Shown: positions 12,363 through 30,900 of the stretch, piece after piece
Layout: each line of letters opens with the position of its first letter
How positions within the stretch are numbered: position 1 is the stretch's first letter
Assembly (NCBI GenBank): GCA_036245805.1
Contig: BTRK01000004.1
Location: 43,860,907 to 43,924,906, forward strand
From: Pristionchus mayeri
Taxonomy: Eukaryota; Nematoda; Chromadorea; Rhabditida; Neodiplogasteridae
Direction: 5' to 3'
Length of the DNA: 64,000 bases
Made by a program: the position numbers and the translations under genes
Notes under the pieces: generated by a model
Databases searched by the model: none
What the model was told of the DNA's origin: nothing
What the model saw: the letters and a program-made list of their open reading frames with translations, nothing else

Positions 12363-12836
12363 TCAAACTAACTCCTTCATAGTAAAACTCTCCACCATTA
12401 GGCATCCGATTCGAACTGAACCGATACATTCGCCCAGATAGTGCATGGTGCTCATATTAGCCTTTTTGATGGAAAGAGTTCCTATCTTAAAGCACATACC
12501 AAACACTGCATTTAGATTATCTTCATCTCTATCTTCAATTAATATTGTAGTTTTAACAATCTGCAACAGTAGTATATAACGGGAAGGCGTTGATTTGAAC
12601 AGAGTCGATACAATATCATACAATAATGCTCTGTATTTGAAGGAACCTACGTCGTTTTCAAAATATTCTTTAGTCCAATCTTCCAATGAAAAATATTTCA
12701 CACTATCATACTTCATACAAATTGACACTTTTAGAAAATAGTATGTGAAAGCCGAAGCATTGACCGTATATACACAACAATATCTTTTCTTGAAATATTC
12801 AGTCGCAAGTATATCCCAAATTCGAGAATTCTTCAA
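12363..12836 (-). pseudogene. F-box-family gene body without introns (3' part of a broken second gene)
   Basis: A single uninterrupted frame encodes about 157 residues beginning NSRIWDILATEYFKKRYCCV and ending at a stop at 12363. It aligns by eye with exons 2-4 of the neighbouring four-exon F-box genes (compare the exon at 33304-33480, ISRTWNSLAKDYFAKRYRC), but the introns at the two later positions are missing. The frame has no start codon of its own. The F-box that should precede it lies immediately upstream in another frame, with a 28-bp tandem duplication at exactly the place where the first intron sits in paralogs. Intron loss through a retro-copy, or local repair, are both possible. The gene is probably not functional as it stands. 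Confidence 0.6.
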
Positions 12837-13841
12837 CCATCGGTATTATCATTTCTATCTTCAACCATCGGTATTATCATTCTGATAATGTCTGGGGGGA
12901 GGCCGGACAGGGAGAAATCAGCTAGTTTGATAACTGGTTGTTTAACTTTTATCCAGTCACCATCATTGATTTTCAATGCATCCACTTTAAGCTTTTTCAC
13001 AGTTTGAATAATATCGGTTCTGTAATTAGATCATTGTAATTAGGACGTATTATAGCAATACTTACTCAGACATAATATGAAAACCGTCAACAATTAGCCG
13101 ATCAACGCGAACTGATTTCAGGTTCTTACGAAGAACATTCAGATTCTTCATACCAGGAAAATTTATGCGAAGTTCTTTGATATTAACGTAACCTCCAAAA
13201 ATTGTTTTGACTGACATAGGGCCTTCGGATTGAAGCCGAGTACTAACTTTAACCATCTATAAATGTATCAACATCAATTGCAGTACGTATTTCACTTTTC
13301 ACGCATGTCAGGAGTTCATACGAATCATTAGGTGTTGTTTAATACATTTAATAATTTATAAAAATGCATTTAATTTTCAATTTATAAACTTACGCCGGGT
13401 GGAGCGATCGTAGAGATATCCCAATTTGCAGCTCCAAAATGAGCCAAATCTTTCTCGTAAAGCACGACTTGCATGAATTTCTTGCAAGGAACGCGCAGGC
13501 TTGACCAAATATCGACCAATCTCAGCGAGCGATACTTTCTTCTGCGGTTTTCAAGAGCTACCACACTCCACGTATGTGAAATCTGAAGTTGTAGGCATAT
13601 TTAAGGACATTGTATAATGTCCGGATTATTTCTTACAGTGAATAAAATATCTTCAATTCCCTTTTCTGCGATGGCACATTTAATAGAGAAAAAAGTGCGT
13701 CTTTCTCATCCAAATATTACAACTTACGAGTTCCACTTCGGTATCCCGGGGTTCTTCGACCTTCCCAATAATCAGTCTGATGATGTCTGGAGGGAGGTCG
13801 GCGAGTGAGAATTTATACGATTGCTGACTAGATTCGGTCAT
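12833..13841 (-). CDS. F-box protein, run on into a second F-box (4 exons)
   Basis: Exons 13728-13841, 13394-13582, 13066-13256 and 12833-13019 join in phase. Exon 1 (38 codons) is an F-box N-terminus (SLADLPPDIIRLIIGKVEE), which in SCF E3 ligases binds Skp1. Exon 2 begins ISHTWSVVALENRRRK, and exons 3-4 form a repeat-like C-terminal region that would choose the substrate. Exon lengths (114/189/191) nearly match the intact paralog at 47790-48922 (114/183/194). Exon 4 does not stop where paralogs do: after LKVDALKINDGDW it continues in frame into LADFSLSGLPPDIIRMIIPM, a second F-box, and stops at 12833 inside a 28-bp tandem duplication. So the product, if made, carries an F-box at both ends. 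The family is clear; whether the fusion is expressed is not. Confidence 0.7.
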
Positions 13842-14206
13842 CTCAGATCTGAAATTCAATGATTTTTTTCTGGTTTTTTGTTTTCTGGTTAACTCAGAAA
13901 ATGATACAATAAAGTCTCTATAAACCGACTTGCCACGCAAATGTCCTCGTTTGAGACGCTAGGAAAAACCACAGTGATTCAATGATACAATTCCCTAATG
14001 CATGTTAAAGGAGGACTGAAGGCAAAGTTCAACTTTGGACCCTGTCATTACCATGACCTTGCTCCTCTTAACGACTAAAGGATCCAAAAAAATTACATTA
14101 ATATCTCTACTTTCATCAGAGTTATGATTAGTTGGCTGGGTGCCATGGACGCTTGTGGGACAGGGAAGTGCGCGAATTCAAATATCTCGAAGTTTTGTCA
14201 AAAACT

Positions 14207-14277
14207 GGTGGGAATCGAACCCGCAACCTTCCGATTACGTGACGGCTAATCTACCACTGAACTATCCTATCGATGTG
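14207..14277 (-). repeat. tRNA-like segment (SINE head or pseudo-tRNA)
   Basis: On the minus strand a stretch shows a tRNA-like A box (TAGTTCAGTGGTAGA), a short anticodon-like stem and a good B box (GGGTTCGATTCCC). The acceptor stem does not pair well, the anticodon loop lacks the usual U33, and one T-stem pair is mismatched. It is not a working tRNA gene. Sequence to its left (AGTTATGATTAGTTGGCTGGG, near 14120) recurs near 16960 next to another SINE-like repeat, which favours a retroposed origin. Confidence 0.55.
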
Positions 14278-14569
14278 TGTACGCTTCATAGCTCGCGCTA
14301 TGATCTTTGGATGGTAGAACCTCCCTTCTATCGATGTGGATACTTTGCCGAGAGCTCTCCTTTAACGATTTTCTCACATTCGTAGTGAGAGCGCAACTTG
14401 CCCTGTGGATATGCTTGCTCATTCTCACATAGCCAAAGACAAGTCCTTGTATCATTATGAAATTGTTCCATAGCCTTTTGTATTGTCATTTTATATTAGT
14501 GCATCACCAATCAACACCTCTCTATCTCTCCCTGCAGTGCACCATTCCTTTTCCCCTCTGGCAGTCCTC

Positions 14570-14700
14570 GCTCCGCGCCGCGGGGGGAGCGGAGTAATGG
14601 TGTGACTCTCCTCGATTTGCACGCTCTCTCGTCTCTCTACCCGATGAGAGAGTGTGCGGTTTGGAGAGAGCGAGACAATTGCTCGCGGTGCGCTAATAAG
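14570..14700. repeat. Short hairpin MITE with CTCTCTC/GAGAGAG arms
   Basis: A self-complementary stretch (CACGCTCTCTCGTCTCTC ... GAGAGAGTGTGCGG) surrounded by purine/pyrimidine-rich DNA. Its reverse complement recurs with high identity at 25430-25535 inside a lyase intron, and looser relatives occur near 28240, 36340 and 44750-44960. It is a dispersed short inverted-repeat family. The rest of 13950-15480 shows no gene. Confidence 0.65.
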
Positions 14701-15489
14701 AGAGGGGGAGAGGGAGATGAGAGGAGATAGTCGGACTCCCCTAACGAGAGGCGCCCTCCCTATAGAGAGAATGATGACTATACTCCACCTGAAATCGCTC
14801 TCATGATCGTCGTCATAATTCCATCATTGGTATCAACTTAATTGAACCCCATGATCACGCACTTCGCTTCGGCTCCCCCTGATTTTGCTTCAAACATTCC
14901 ATGTAATTTAGATAACACCCTCTCTTAAATCGACAATTGATGGAGTCTACCTAATGATGAATCTCTAAACCCTTATCAGGGAGTGTGCGAACCCCGATTC
15001 TGTATTATAATATGTCAGTCATAAATGTGTTCTTCTGATCTCAACACGAAAACATCACACACAAGACTTTCGTAGAAGGGATGGCTTTAAAAATATGATT
15101 ATCTTCATTTTCCGTGTTCTCTCGTCTGTCAGAGATAGAGAGAGATAGATAGCAAACATAATAAATGCATACATTCCTTGTACTCTATTCCGTACTCTTC
15201 TGCTCACTCCGATTATGTTATCAATCTTCCGATCTCTCAACACGTAAGTAACACTCGAGCATACATCAGTAACTATCTCGGCCTTGGAACACGAAAATAA
15301 CACACGCCTCTCTATTTGAGCTTCCTTATCGAAGCCTCGATCGGTGCACATTTAAAGGGAGCAAAGGCGACTATGTCCTCCAAATTCGTGTTACTTCTTG
15401 GTCAATGCTTTGCTAGTAACTGTTCTCATCTAGAACGCAGTTCATTTTACTAACCATGTTTCAATTATGTTCAGAGTAATACTCAAAAG

Positions 15490-18400
15490 ATGTCCACCTT
15501 TCCTGGATTCGGCACAAACGCCATTCACGTTGGACAACATCCAGAACAATGGGATTCGAATCAGGTAAGAATGTTTTACAGCAGTCAGAGAAAGTATGAC
15601 CAGATCTCATTCCACACTCCTCTATCCGTCGAGTTGTGATATACATTTTTCTGAGTGATTGCATCTACGCAATTTACAGGTCGTCACTCCCCTCTCCTTC
15701 TCCACCACTTTCAAGCAGAGCGTGCCCGGACAACCCAAGGTTAGTTGGAAGTAAAGTGTAATTTTGATCACTGATATTTACTCGTTTGTTTTGTACACTT
15801 TTGTACACGCGTGTGCGTGTTTCATCGCTGATAATGAGAAAGGGAAACATGCACACAAGGTTGCGCACGAGGTAATTGATCTCAAATCTTAGGAGAGGCT
15901 TCTGAAGAACGCTCACTCTTTATTATCCGTGTTTTCGTACCTACCTGAATGACGAGAGTGAACTTAAAAGGAAGAGACTGTTTTTGATATTGTGAGGAAG
16001 ATATTTTGCGAATTCAGAACCACTGCTACACTCGAGATGGCAACCCGACCAGGGATGTGCTGCAGGAGAATCTCGCAGCTCTTGAAGGAGCCAAGTATTG
16101 TGGGTTCCAAAAATTTTTTTTTTTTTTTTTTCAGTACCTAAAAGTTATTATGAATGCACCGATTTTAATTGTTTCTCAATAAGTCACGTTTATTCTTCAA
16201 CAATAATATCCACTATATTTCAAACATGAACAACTCGCAGGCTGCGCATTCGGATCTGGAATGGCGGCCACATCATCAGTCGTCGAGCTCCTCAAAACCG
16301 GCGATCACATCATCTGTGCTGACGCCATTTATGGAGGTAATATTTTATTCTGATCTCACACTGGCTATTCTGCTTCTTATTGCATAACTGAATGGTAATC
16401 ATAAGCGTATGTTATGAAACCAATTTGAGTCCGATTCCTTCTTTAGACTTAAAGGAATTGTAAACTCAAATTTCAATTTTTGAAGCTATCATATGTACTG
16501 CCTCGAGCTCCACAACGATAAGAAGTAGGGTTGCCAAAATGAAGAGCTCACCTAAATGATAAATCGGTCTCACACGGGTACTTGATGATAAACCTCTTAT
16601 CTTACTAGAGATATGCGTCCAAGGGACCTATCCACACCCACTCATCCATTACTTGACCATTGGACAATATGCTTTAACATTTTAGAGCGTAAAACCTAGA
16701 AATCACGAAAAAACAGCAGACTCTTCAATGAAAAGCCTTAATAAAACTGAAGAACGTAACTATTATGACCGGTTCAAAGCGTAATTATTTTCGAGATAGG
16801 TTAGGGAAACTTTTCGAAACAACTCTTCACTATGTTTTCCATCTCGTTTACATGCTACAACCGATCAACGATATCCAACAATGACGAAATACCTCTTCAT
16901 TTTGACAACCCTAATAAGAAGCTCCGAAATTTGCACACTGATATCTCCATTCCGAACAGAGTTATAGCTAGTTGGCTGGGAGCTAGATCAGGGAAAGCTC
17001 AGGGAAGGAGGCGAGATAGCACGATACTTGAAGAGAGTGCGTCTCTAGGTGAAACATATTCCAACCGGGCGCGCTTTTGCATTTTTTTTTGCAGCCACTT
17101 CAAGCGTTTTTACAGTCGTCATGAGACGATTACGCTTGGTGGTGTAGTGCGGTGAGGCCGACTACTGTTTGAACTACGTATCCCTGCTGTCCAAGGTGCT
17201 TCTAGGGAACGATACATTTCGCGACCGGGGTCACTACCAATTAACCGACCCCGGGGGGATGGAGGGCTTGGTCTGCCTCGGCGGGGGATCGAACTCAGGT
17301 CCCTTGTATAGCGAGTGGCGCCTCACGCCACTGCGCCACCACGCCACTAAGCTGAACGCTTTTGCATTTACTCCTCCTGTAATGAGATTTTTTCCGACCA
17401 ATTCTGAAGAAGTCTCTTTGGAAAATTGTAAATTTTATATTGCCTTCAACACTCAAATATTTAGGAACCCATACCTTGCTAGCCGAGGTGGCCGGTCCTC
17501 GCCACGGGCTTCAAGTGTCATTCGTCGATTTCACGGCGAAAGGAGAGCTTGAGAAGTCAATCAGACCAAATACAAAGGTATTGTACTCGTGTCTGACAAC
17601 ATGTACATTATTATCGGATTTGCTGTTGAAAGGCCCTGACTACATGTTTGACACCTGTTTCGCTTAGATTGTTACTCTAATTTTACTTCAGATGATCTGG
17701 TTTGAATCCCCCTCGAATCCCATTCTCACGGTCATCGACATACAAGTGAGTTAGAATTTTGTGAATTTAGAATTTTGTGAATTGAAAAACGCAAATGCTT
17801 GCAAATTTCAGGAAGTAGTCGTCATAGCAAGAAATGCTAATCCAGACATTATCGTTGTTGTCGATAACACTTTCATGTCGCCCTACTTCCAGGTATTTAA
17901 GGATTTGAAAACAAAACAAAAAAACAAGATCCAGCACATACATCGCATCCCTTTTCTAATGATATATTTTTTGATCCCATTTTTTTGGAACAGAATGCGA
18001 TGCATTTTCTTCAGCGTCCCCTCTCCCTCGGCGTCGACATCGTCATTCACTCCCTCACCAAGTACATCAATGGCCACTCTGATGTCAACATGGGATGCGC
18101 GATGACTGATAGAGAGGATATCACTGTGAAGTTGCTGTTCCAGCAGAAAGGCGAGGAGCCAGATGAGATATTTTGGCTACGATAGTAAGCTGATTACATT
18201 GTGGAAGTACGATTTTCCGGAATGAAAAAAAATTCCGGAATGAAAAAAGTTGAAAAAAAGTGCAAAATAGGCTATTGGGTAATGCATTTTATAATTGTAT
18301 CACTCCAGCCATCGGAGCTATTCCCGCTCCATTCGACTGCTCGCAGGTGCTTCGAGGCATCAAGACGCTGCATGTGAGTTGTTTTGAAAGTACACGAACA

Positions 18401-19541
18401 AAAATAATCCATTGTAAATCATTATTTTAAAAAAAAGTTAAATTAATGCATTTAGCTCCGCATGAAGGCCCACTACGAGAATGCACTCGCGGTAGCTCAG
18501 TTTTTGGAGAAGAGCGACCGAGTGGAGAAGGTAAGATCGATACTGATCTGATGGTAGACATGTAAGTTCCTTGAAAGAATCTGATGGTACGAATATAGTT
18601 CAATGCCCAATAACGCGTCAAATATCTGCCAATCTCAGGTCCTCTACCCCGCCCTTCCCTCTCATCCTCAGCACGCCATACACAAGAAGCAAGCCAGAGG
18701 AATGAGTGGAATGATCGCTTTCTACATCAAGGGAGGACTGCCCGAGGCCAAGAGATTCTTCGAGCACGTCAAGGTACGGAAAGCCGATGCAACAAGGCTT
18801 GATTGGATGATATTACAAGCCGACTTCTTACAATTGAACTACATATTCGTGAACTGGTCATGCAGAGATTTCACGAGTGCAAATCTGGCCGCGAGGTTAG
18901 GTTGGAGTGCTTGAACGAGACTTAGCAGGATCGAAAGCGGATCAAATTCTAAGAACTTCTACGTTTTTCATATCTGCTGAGGACACATATGGATGTCTGC
19001 GCTCATAGTGAGGAGAGGTGTAAAAGCATCAATTTCTCTGGAAAATTCCACTGTTCCGAAATTCCACTACCACCCAGCCGTCCACAAAAGCCTTCAGCAG
19101 ATAGAATTTGATCCTCTTTCGATCCCGCTAGGTCTCGTTCCAAAACTCTAACCTACCCTCGCGGCCATTCCTTGTCAGGTGCAAATGTGTGGTGGAGGGG
19201 TGAAGAGAAACTACCTGCCAACTACAGGTCTTCACCCTAGCCGAGTCTCTCGGCGGCGTCGAATCCCTCGCCTGTCTCCCCGCAGTGATGAGTCACGCGG
19301 GAGTGCCCCGAGAGGAGCTGGCGAAGATGAGGATATTCGACAATCTGATCAGGTGAACTTTGATCTTTACGAGACAATTTTACGATAACTGGCAGTACAT
19401 GACATGAGGAGACAATATTGGATAATTTTGAAGAACATATCTCAATCAATAAAATGATTCAGACTCTCTGTTGGCTGCGAAGACAAGGAGGATCTCATCG
19501 CGGATCTCGCTCAGGCGCTGGAGAAATCAGTTGTAGTATGA
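15490..19541 (+). CDS. cth: Cystathionine gamma-lyase, copy 1 (13 exons)
   Basis: A PLP enzyme of the Cys/Met metabolism family that cleaves cystathionine to cysteine, 2-oxobutyrate and ammonia in the cytosol, and can release H2S. Exons: 15490-15564, 15680-15739, 16018-16099, 16241-16336, 17465-17577, 17692-17745, 17812-17892, 18015-18169, 18309-18373, 18456-18530, 18639-18773, 19228-19352, 19463-19541. Visible motifs are the cofactor-phosphate loop CYTRDGNPTR, the PLP-stacking YGG, the PLP-nitrogen aspartate in VVDNTFMSPYFQ, the Schiff-base lysine in SLTKYINGHSD, LAESLGGVESL, and the C-terminal substrate arginine in DNLIRLSVG. Exon 8 must use a GC donor (CAGAAAG/GCGAGG) to stay in frame. The segment after YGGT reads HTLLAEV, whereas copy 2 keeps an arginine (TQRFIRQV), so a conserved active-site arginine seems lost. 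Intron 4 carries a SINE. It may have altered activity or be starting to decay. Confidence 0.88.
17180..17350 (-). mobile_element. tRNA-derived SINE in intron 4 of cth copy 1
   Basis: Read on the minus strand it has an A-box-like start (GTGGCGTGGTGGCGCAGTGG), a B box (GAGTTCGATCCCC) about 40 bp later, and a body ending GGTTAATTGGTAGTGACC. The same body tail occurs in the SINE at 57612-57775 and in a fragment near 33680-33770. This combination of an internal RNA polymerase III promoter and a shared tail defines a tRNA-derived SINE family. Confidence 0.65.
18885..19172. repeat. Inverted-repeat MITE in intron 11 of cth copy 1
   Basis: The segment 18885-18955 (GGCCGCGAGGTTAGGTTGGAG onward to GATCAAATTCT) returns as a diverged reverse complement at about 19104-19172. 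It folds into a hairpin of about 280 bp lying wholly within the intron. Confidence 0.65.
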
Positions 19542-19549
19542 GGAAAACA

Positions 19550-20280
19550 TGATCTGGTCTCAGAAGAACACGATATGTACTGTAACAGTGCATCTTCGTC
19601 AACTATGATTTGTATCAATATGTTGAATGATAAAGCGTTTCCCAGTATTATGTTGGAAAGTGGTAAGCCAACTGCACACATAAGCTCTCAAATATTGGCT
19701 CTCCGCTACATCGCTCGTCTACGTTTCGAAATATAGATCACTATTGTTGACTTTCCACAAACGTTGTCGATTCAATTTTGAATCGGAGCTCAATAGTATT
19801 GGCTCTATATTGGAATTGTACTACTCGAAATAAAATGCTATGGGGAAGCGATCTCACAATCGCTTCCCCATAGCATTGCGAAATCCGAGGGAGGGATTGC
19901 GGTAGCGCAATTCAACATCGAATACCCACTCCTACTCGTCCAATTCATTTCAAAATGAAGCTCGTTATTGTTTGACTTTCTCCAACGTAAACGACTCCAT
20001 TTCGAAATGGATAAAGCTTCTGTTGACTATTGCTCCTCTCCTGCTTCTCTTCTCTCTACCATCATCTGCTCAACATAAAAAAATTTACTATGTTCATTCA
20101 TATCATCTGAAGTCTCTCTTATTATTACTTCCTCTGACCCGTCTCATCATCTTCCATTATCAGCCAAAATGCCCACTAATACTCTTTTATCTCGTTAGAT
20201 TATATTAGTAATGGCTACTGTAAAGTAGTAAGTTAGTGCTTCATATCCTGAAAAGCCAAACCTTAATGTTGACAATTCAG
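19550..20280. promoter_or_regulatory. Gap between the two cth genes, with a perfect hairpin at 19833-19877
   Basis: This 740-bp gap must hold the 3' end of copy 1 and the promoter of copy 2. The most striking object is a near-perfect hairpin, AATGCTATGGGGAAGCGAT and its complement separated by about six bases (19833-19877). An AATAAA lies directly before it at 19830. The hairpin may be a small foldback insertion or part of 3'-end formation. No other gene is visible. Confidence 0.45.
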
Positions 20281-27637
<7,357 letters not shown>

Positions 27638-27727
27638 TCAATGATTTTACTATACATACTCGGATGTGCATATAGTCTCCGATGCTTCCCCGATTGATAC
27701 TTTATCCGTGCACCCCGCGTGAGTGTG

Positions 27728-27733
27728 AATAAA
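27728..27733 (+). terminator. Poly(A) signal of cth copy 2
   Basis: A canonical AATAAA 91 bp after the stop codon of the second lyase gene; the convergent UGT gene ends 180 bp further on. Confidence 0.5.
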
Positions 27734-27908
27734 AAAGGAAGTATATTATTCCTTAGATCTTCATCTCTAATAATGTTCAGTATGTTTCTACTGCTGATCT
27801 TACACCGATATGACATGGCAATCATAAATTTGTTTTAGGTTGAGGAAGGGAGCGATAGTGTATACATACATATATAATAACGTGCACATAAAAATTCGAT
27901 ATGGATTC

Positions 27909-30900
27909 TTATACAATGCTGAGATAGACTATAAAGACAATGCAAATACTGAGAAGGACTGGGTAAAGGAAAAGGTCAAGGTTGTAGTATTGCAACGCGT
28001 TGAGTTTCCTGGAATGTAATATGCAATAATTATGAGTTCCTTGACCTAAAGACCTCGTGATCCCGAATATCCCAATAGGGATCGAGAAAAGATAACACCC
28101 TATCCTAGAGTTTCGTTCTCATACTGGAGATTTTTTGTTACATTTTCAGGTACGCTATAGGGATAATATATAGCTGATGAGCTTTTGTATATTTAGCACA
28201 ACTGTAACTGAACATTCCACAACAGATCCAATAAGAGAACCCTATTCATTCCACACACTTTCTCCAGTCTGCCGGTCGAGAGAGTGTAAGAAATTTGGAG
28301 AGGGTGAGCAGAATTATTGGGGTGTCCGGAAAGTTCGTATAATTTTTTGTTTTTATTTTTCATTCAATGCTTTACAATTCTCAGTGACCAATGTATGCCC
28401 CCTTCTTTCTCACTACCTCCCTCCAGCGATTGGGCAGGGTCTCGATTCCTCTCTTCCAGAATGCGGGTTTCTTCGAGACCGCCCAGTTCACGAAAGCCCT
28501 CACAACTTCATTTCGATTCTTGAACTTCTTTCCTTTGCAGAAGTCAGAGAGAGAGCGGAAGCAGTGGTAATCGCATGGGGAGAGATCCGGGGAATACGGT
28601 GGATGGGGAATCCTCTCGATCTTCAGCTCGTCCATGTTCTTCTGGGTCATCTTCGCTCGATGTGGGCGAGCATTGTCCATCAGAAGAAGAATTTTGCCCT
28701 GGTTCAGGAGTCTGGGAGGGACTCTGATCGCGACTTCTTCCAGTTGTTCAGAGAAGAGGTCGGCATTGATGGCGGTTCCAGTAGGAAGGATCTCTTATTA
28801 GATCGGAACAAGTAATGATAGAAAGAATCAGTGAATTTCCTCATTTTCTTCAAGGGAACGGGTTTGCGCTTCGCATCGGTGTCGAAACACAGTTGTCTCT
28901 TCGCTGGGTTATTATACATGATTCACTCCTCGCACATGTCTATTATGGAATCTGTCCATCGAAGATCCGATCTACGATGGAGCGATTTCCGACAGTAATT
29001 CAACACAACTGTATCAAAATATCGGCTATACTTCACCACTTCAACAAGTGTAGAAACTACGAGACTGATCCAACCCACATCCCACTTAACGTCAGAGTGA
29101 CGCAATACATTGTTGACAAACAGATTGCGCAATCACTGCATTTGATCGCGAACTGACTTTTTTTCGAAGCATTATACGAACTTTCCGGACACCCCAATAG
29201 GAACCCTTCTCTCTAACCTTCCATGGTGATCGAGCATTCGAAGAGGTCCAAATCTCGCCATGAATTCGATATTTCTCACGAAAATTTCCTTCATTGAGAA
29301 GGGTCGATTTTTGAGCATGAGAGCGTTGCGAGCCGCGCATTCTTTTAGGCTAAACGAGTCGTATTGATTGAGTGATCATTGTGAGGTTATTGAGTCAACA
29401 TTTCTTGTGATAGTTAGCTGCGCTTATAATCGCACCTGAAACCTATCCAACAATATTGCAAAATTGCGGCACAATTAAATCACAAATTTAATTTTTTAGA
29501 AGGACTCACTTTTGCGAATTTAGTGCAATTAGCACAACTTTTTCGAATTTAGACGTATTTGCAAGCTCGAATTTATCGTAGATGATGGCTGCCAAACATG
29601 TTTTGTCTCGTAATGTTGTCGTTCGTCATCTTTGCTCACCTCCTCCCGTTCTCTCGAGTAGTCTCGCATTGCGGAACTGATCGCCCTTGATTGGAATGGC
29701 AATCATGCGGATTCCTGCATGTTTTATCCTGCTATGTTTTCTATCCAGTTATGATCAGTTGGTAATGCAATTGAAGTTAGAGTAGGCTATTTAAAAATGG
29801 CCTAAGAACATATCTTGGCGTGTTTTTTTAGAAATAATTTAATGGTCGGTTGACCTGCTCGAAGTCCTTCGTTGACACTCCCCATCCCAGAGTGAGTGAC
29901 GAAGAGAGTGAGACGGGGGTCATCTGCAATGGGAAGGCGCAAATGTGGGGCCCATCAAACTGACGAATCAAATCGGCCTGTGGAGCCCATTCGACGATGA
30001 TGAGATTCGATGGACGATCCAGAGGGTCAAAATGAGAAGGATCCTCGTACTTCCAAATGAAGGTCGTCTGTAGAGTAAGTAAATAGCGTTACGGCTTATA
30101 AACTTCAACTAAAAGTATCAGTTCTCAGGTACATACATCGTGATAATTTGATCAGATGAAGCACGATTCAGTACGTAGCGCCACCTATTCTTCTGACCTA
30201 ATTATCGGGGGGGGGGGGGTGATAATGGAACTGTTTGAACATTTTGTCAACGGAGTTCTCTGCAGTCTCTTAGAAGACATAAAACACATCTCACATCGGG
30301 AAACCTCCTGGCGACTTTGACAATCGTTGCTTTCCACTCCTCGGGCATTAACACACACTTTGTGACTGATCCAAAGGAGATGAAGACTGCGCGAGGACGA
30401 AGAGAGAGGAAGGCAGACCATGGCTGAACAGATCAAATGATTGTTTTGACTCAGTAACTCGGGTCACCGTATTTTCCTTTCCAACACACTCTCTCTCAGG
30501 TCGACTGATCTAGAAAGCTAATGAAAATACGTGATCCAAAAGTTGAACTGTGACATATTAAATGGCTACTAAATGCCAAACCTCTTCTAGTCCACGCTGA
30601 TGTTTGCACTCTACTGATATCCCTCCAATCTCTATGATTTTGTGTACTGTGGGACGAGGAAATTCGAAGAGCGGATCAGTATTGAGGAAGAGAAGTGAGC
30701 AGGCAGAAAGCATTTGCTAAATTGATCGGTATGAGATGAATGAACTGATGAGAAACCTTAGTTCCAGGGTAATCAGGAAGACGTGCCCTGAATTCATGAT
30801 CGAATAAATTGTAGACGCTGTCCATGTATCTTTAATTTTTCTCAGATGTTTTATTGTTTTCCTCCTATGAATCTGTTAGAGGCTTGATGATAAAGTATCT

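Noticed and set aside
14207..14277. A functional tRNA gene
   Set aside because: Acceptor-stem pairing fails, U33 is missing and the T stem is mismatched; only the A and B boxes look right.
28177..28815. 212-codon plus-strand frame
   Set aside because: It is antisense to the mariner transposase relic and to the last UGT intron; the minus strand explains the sequence.
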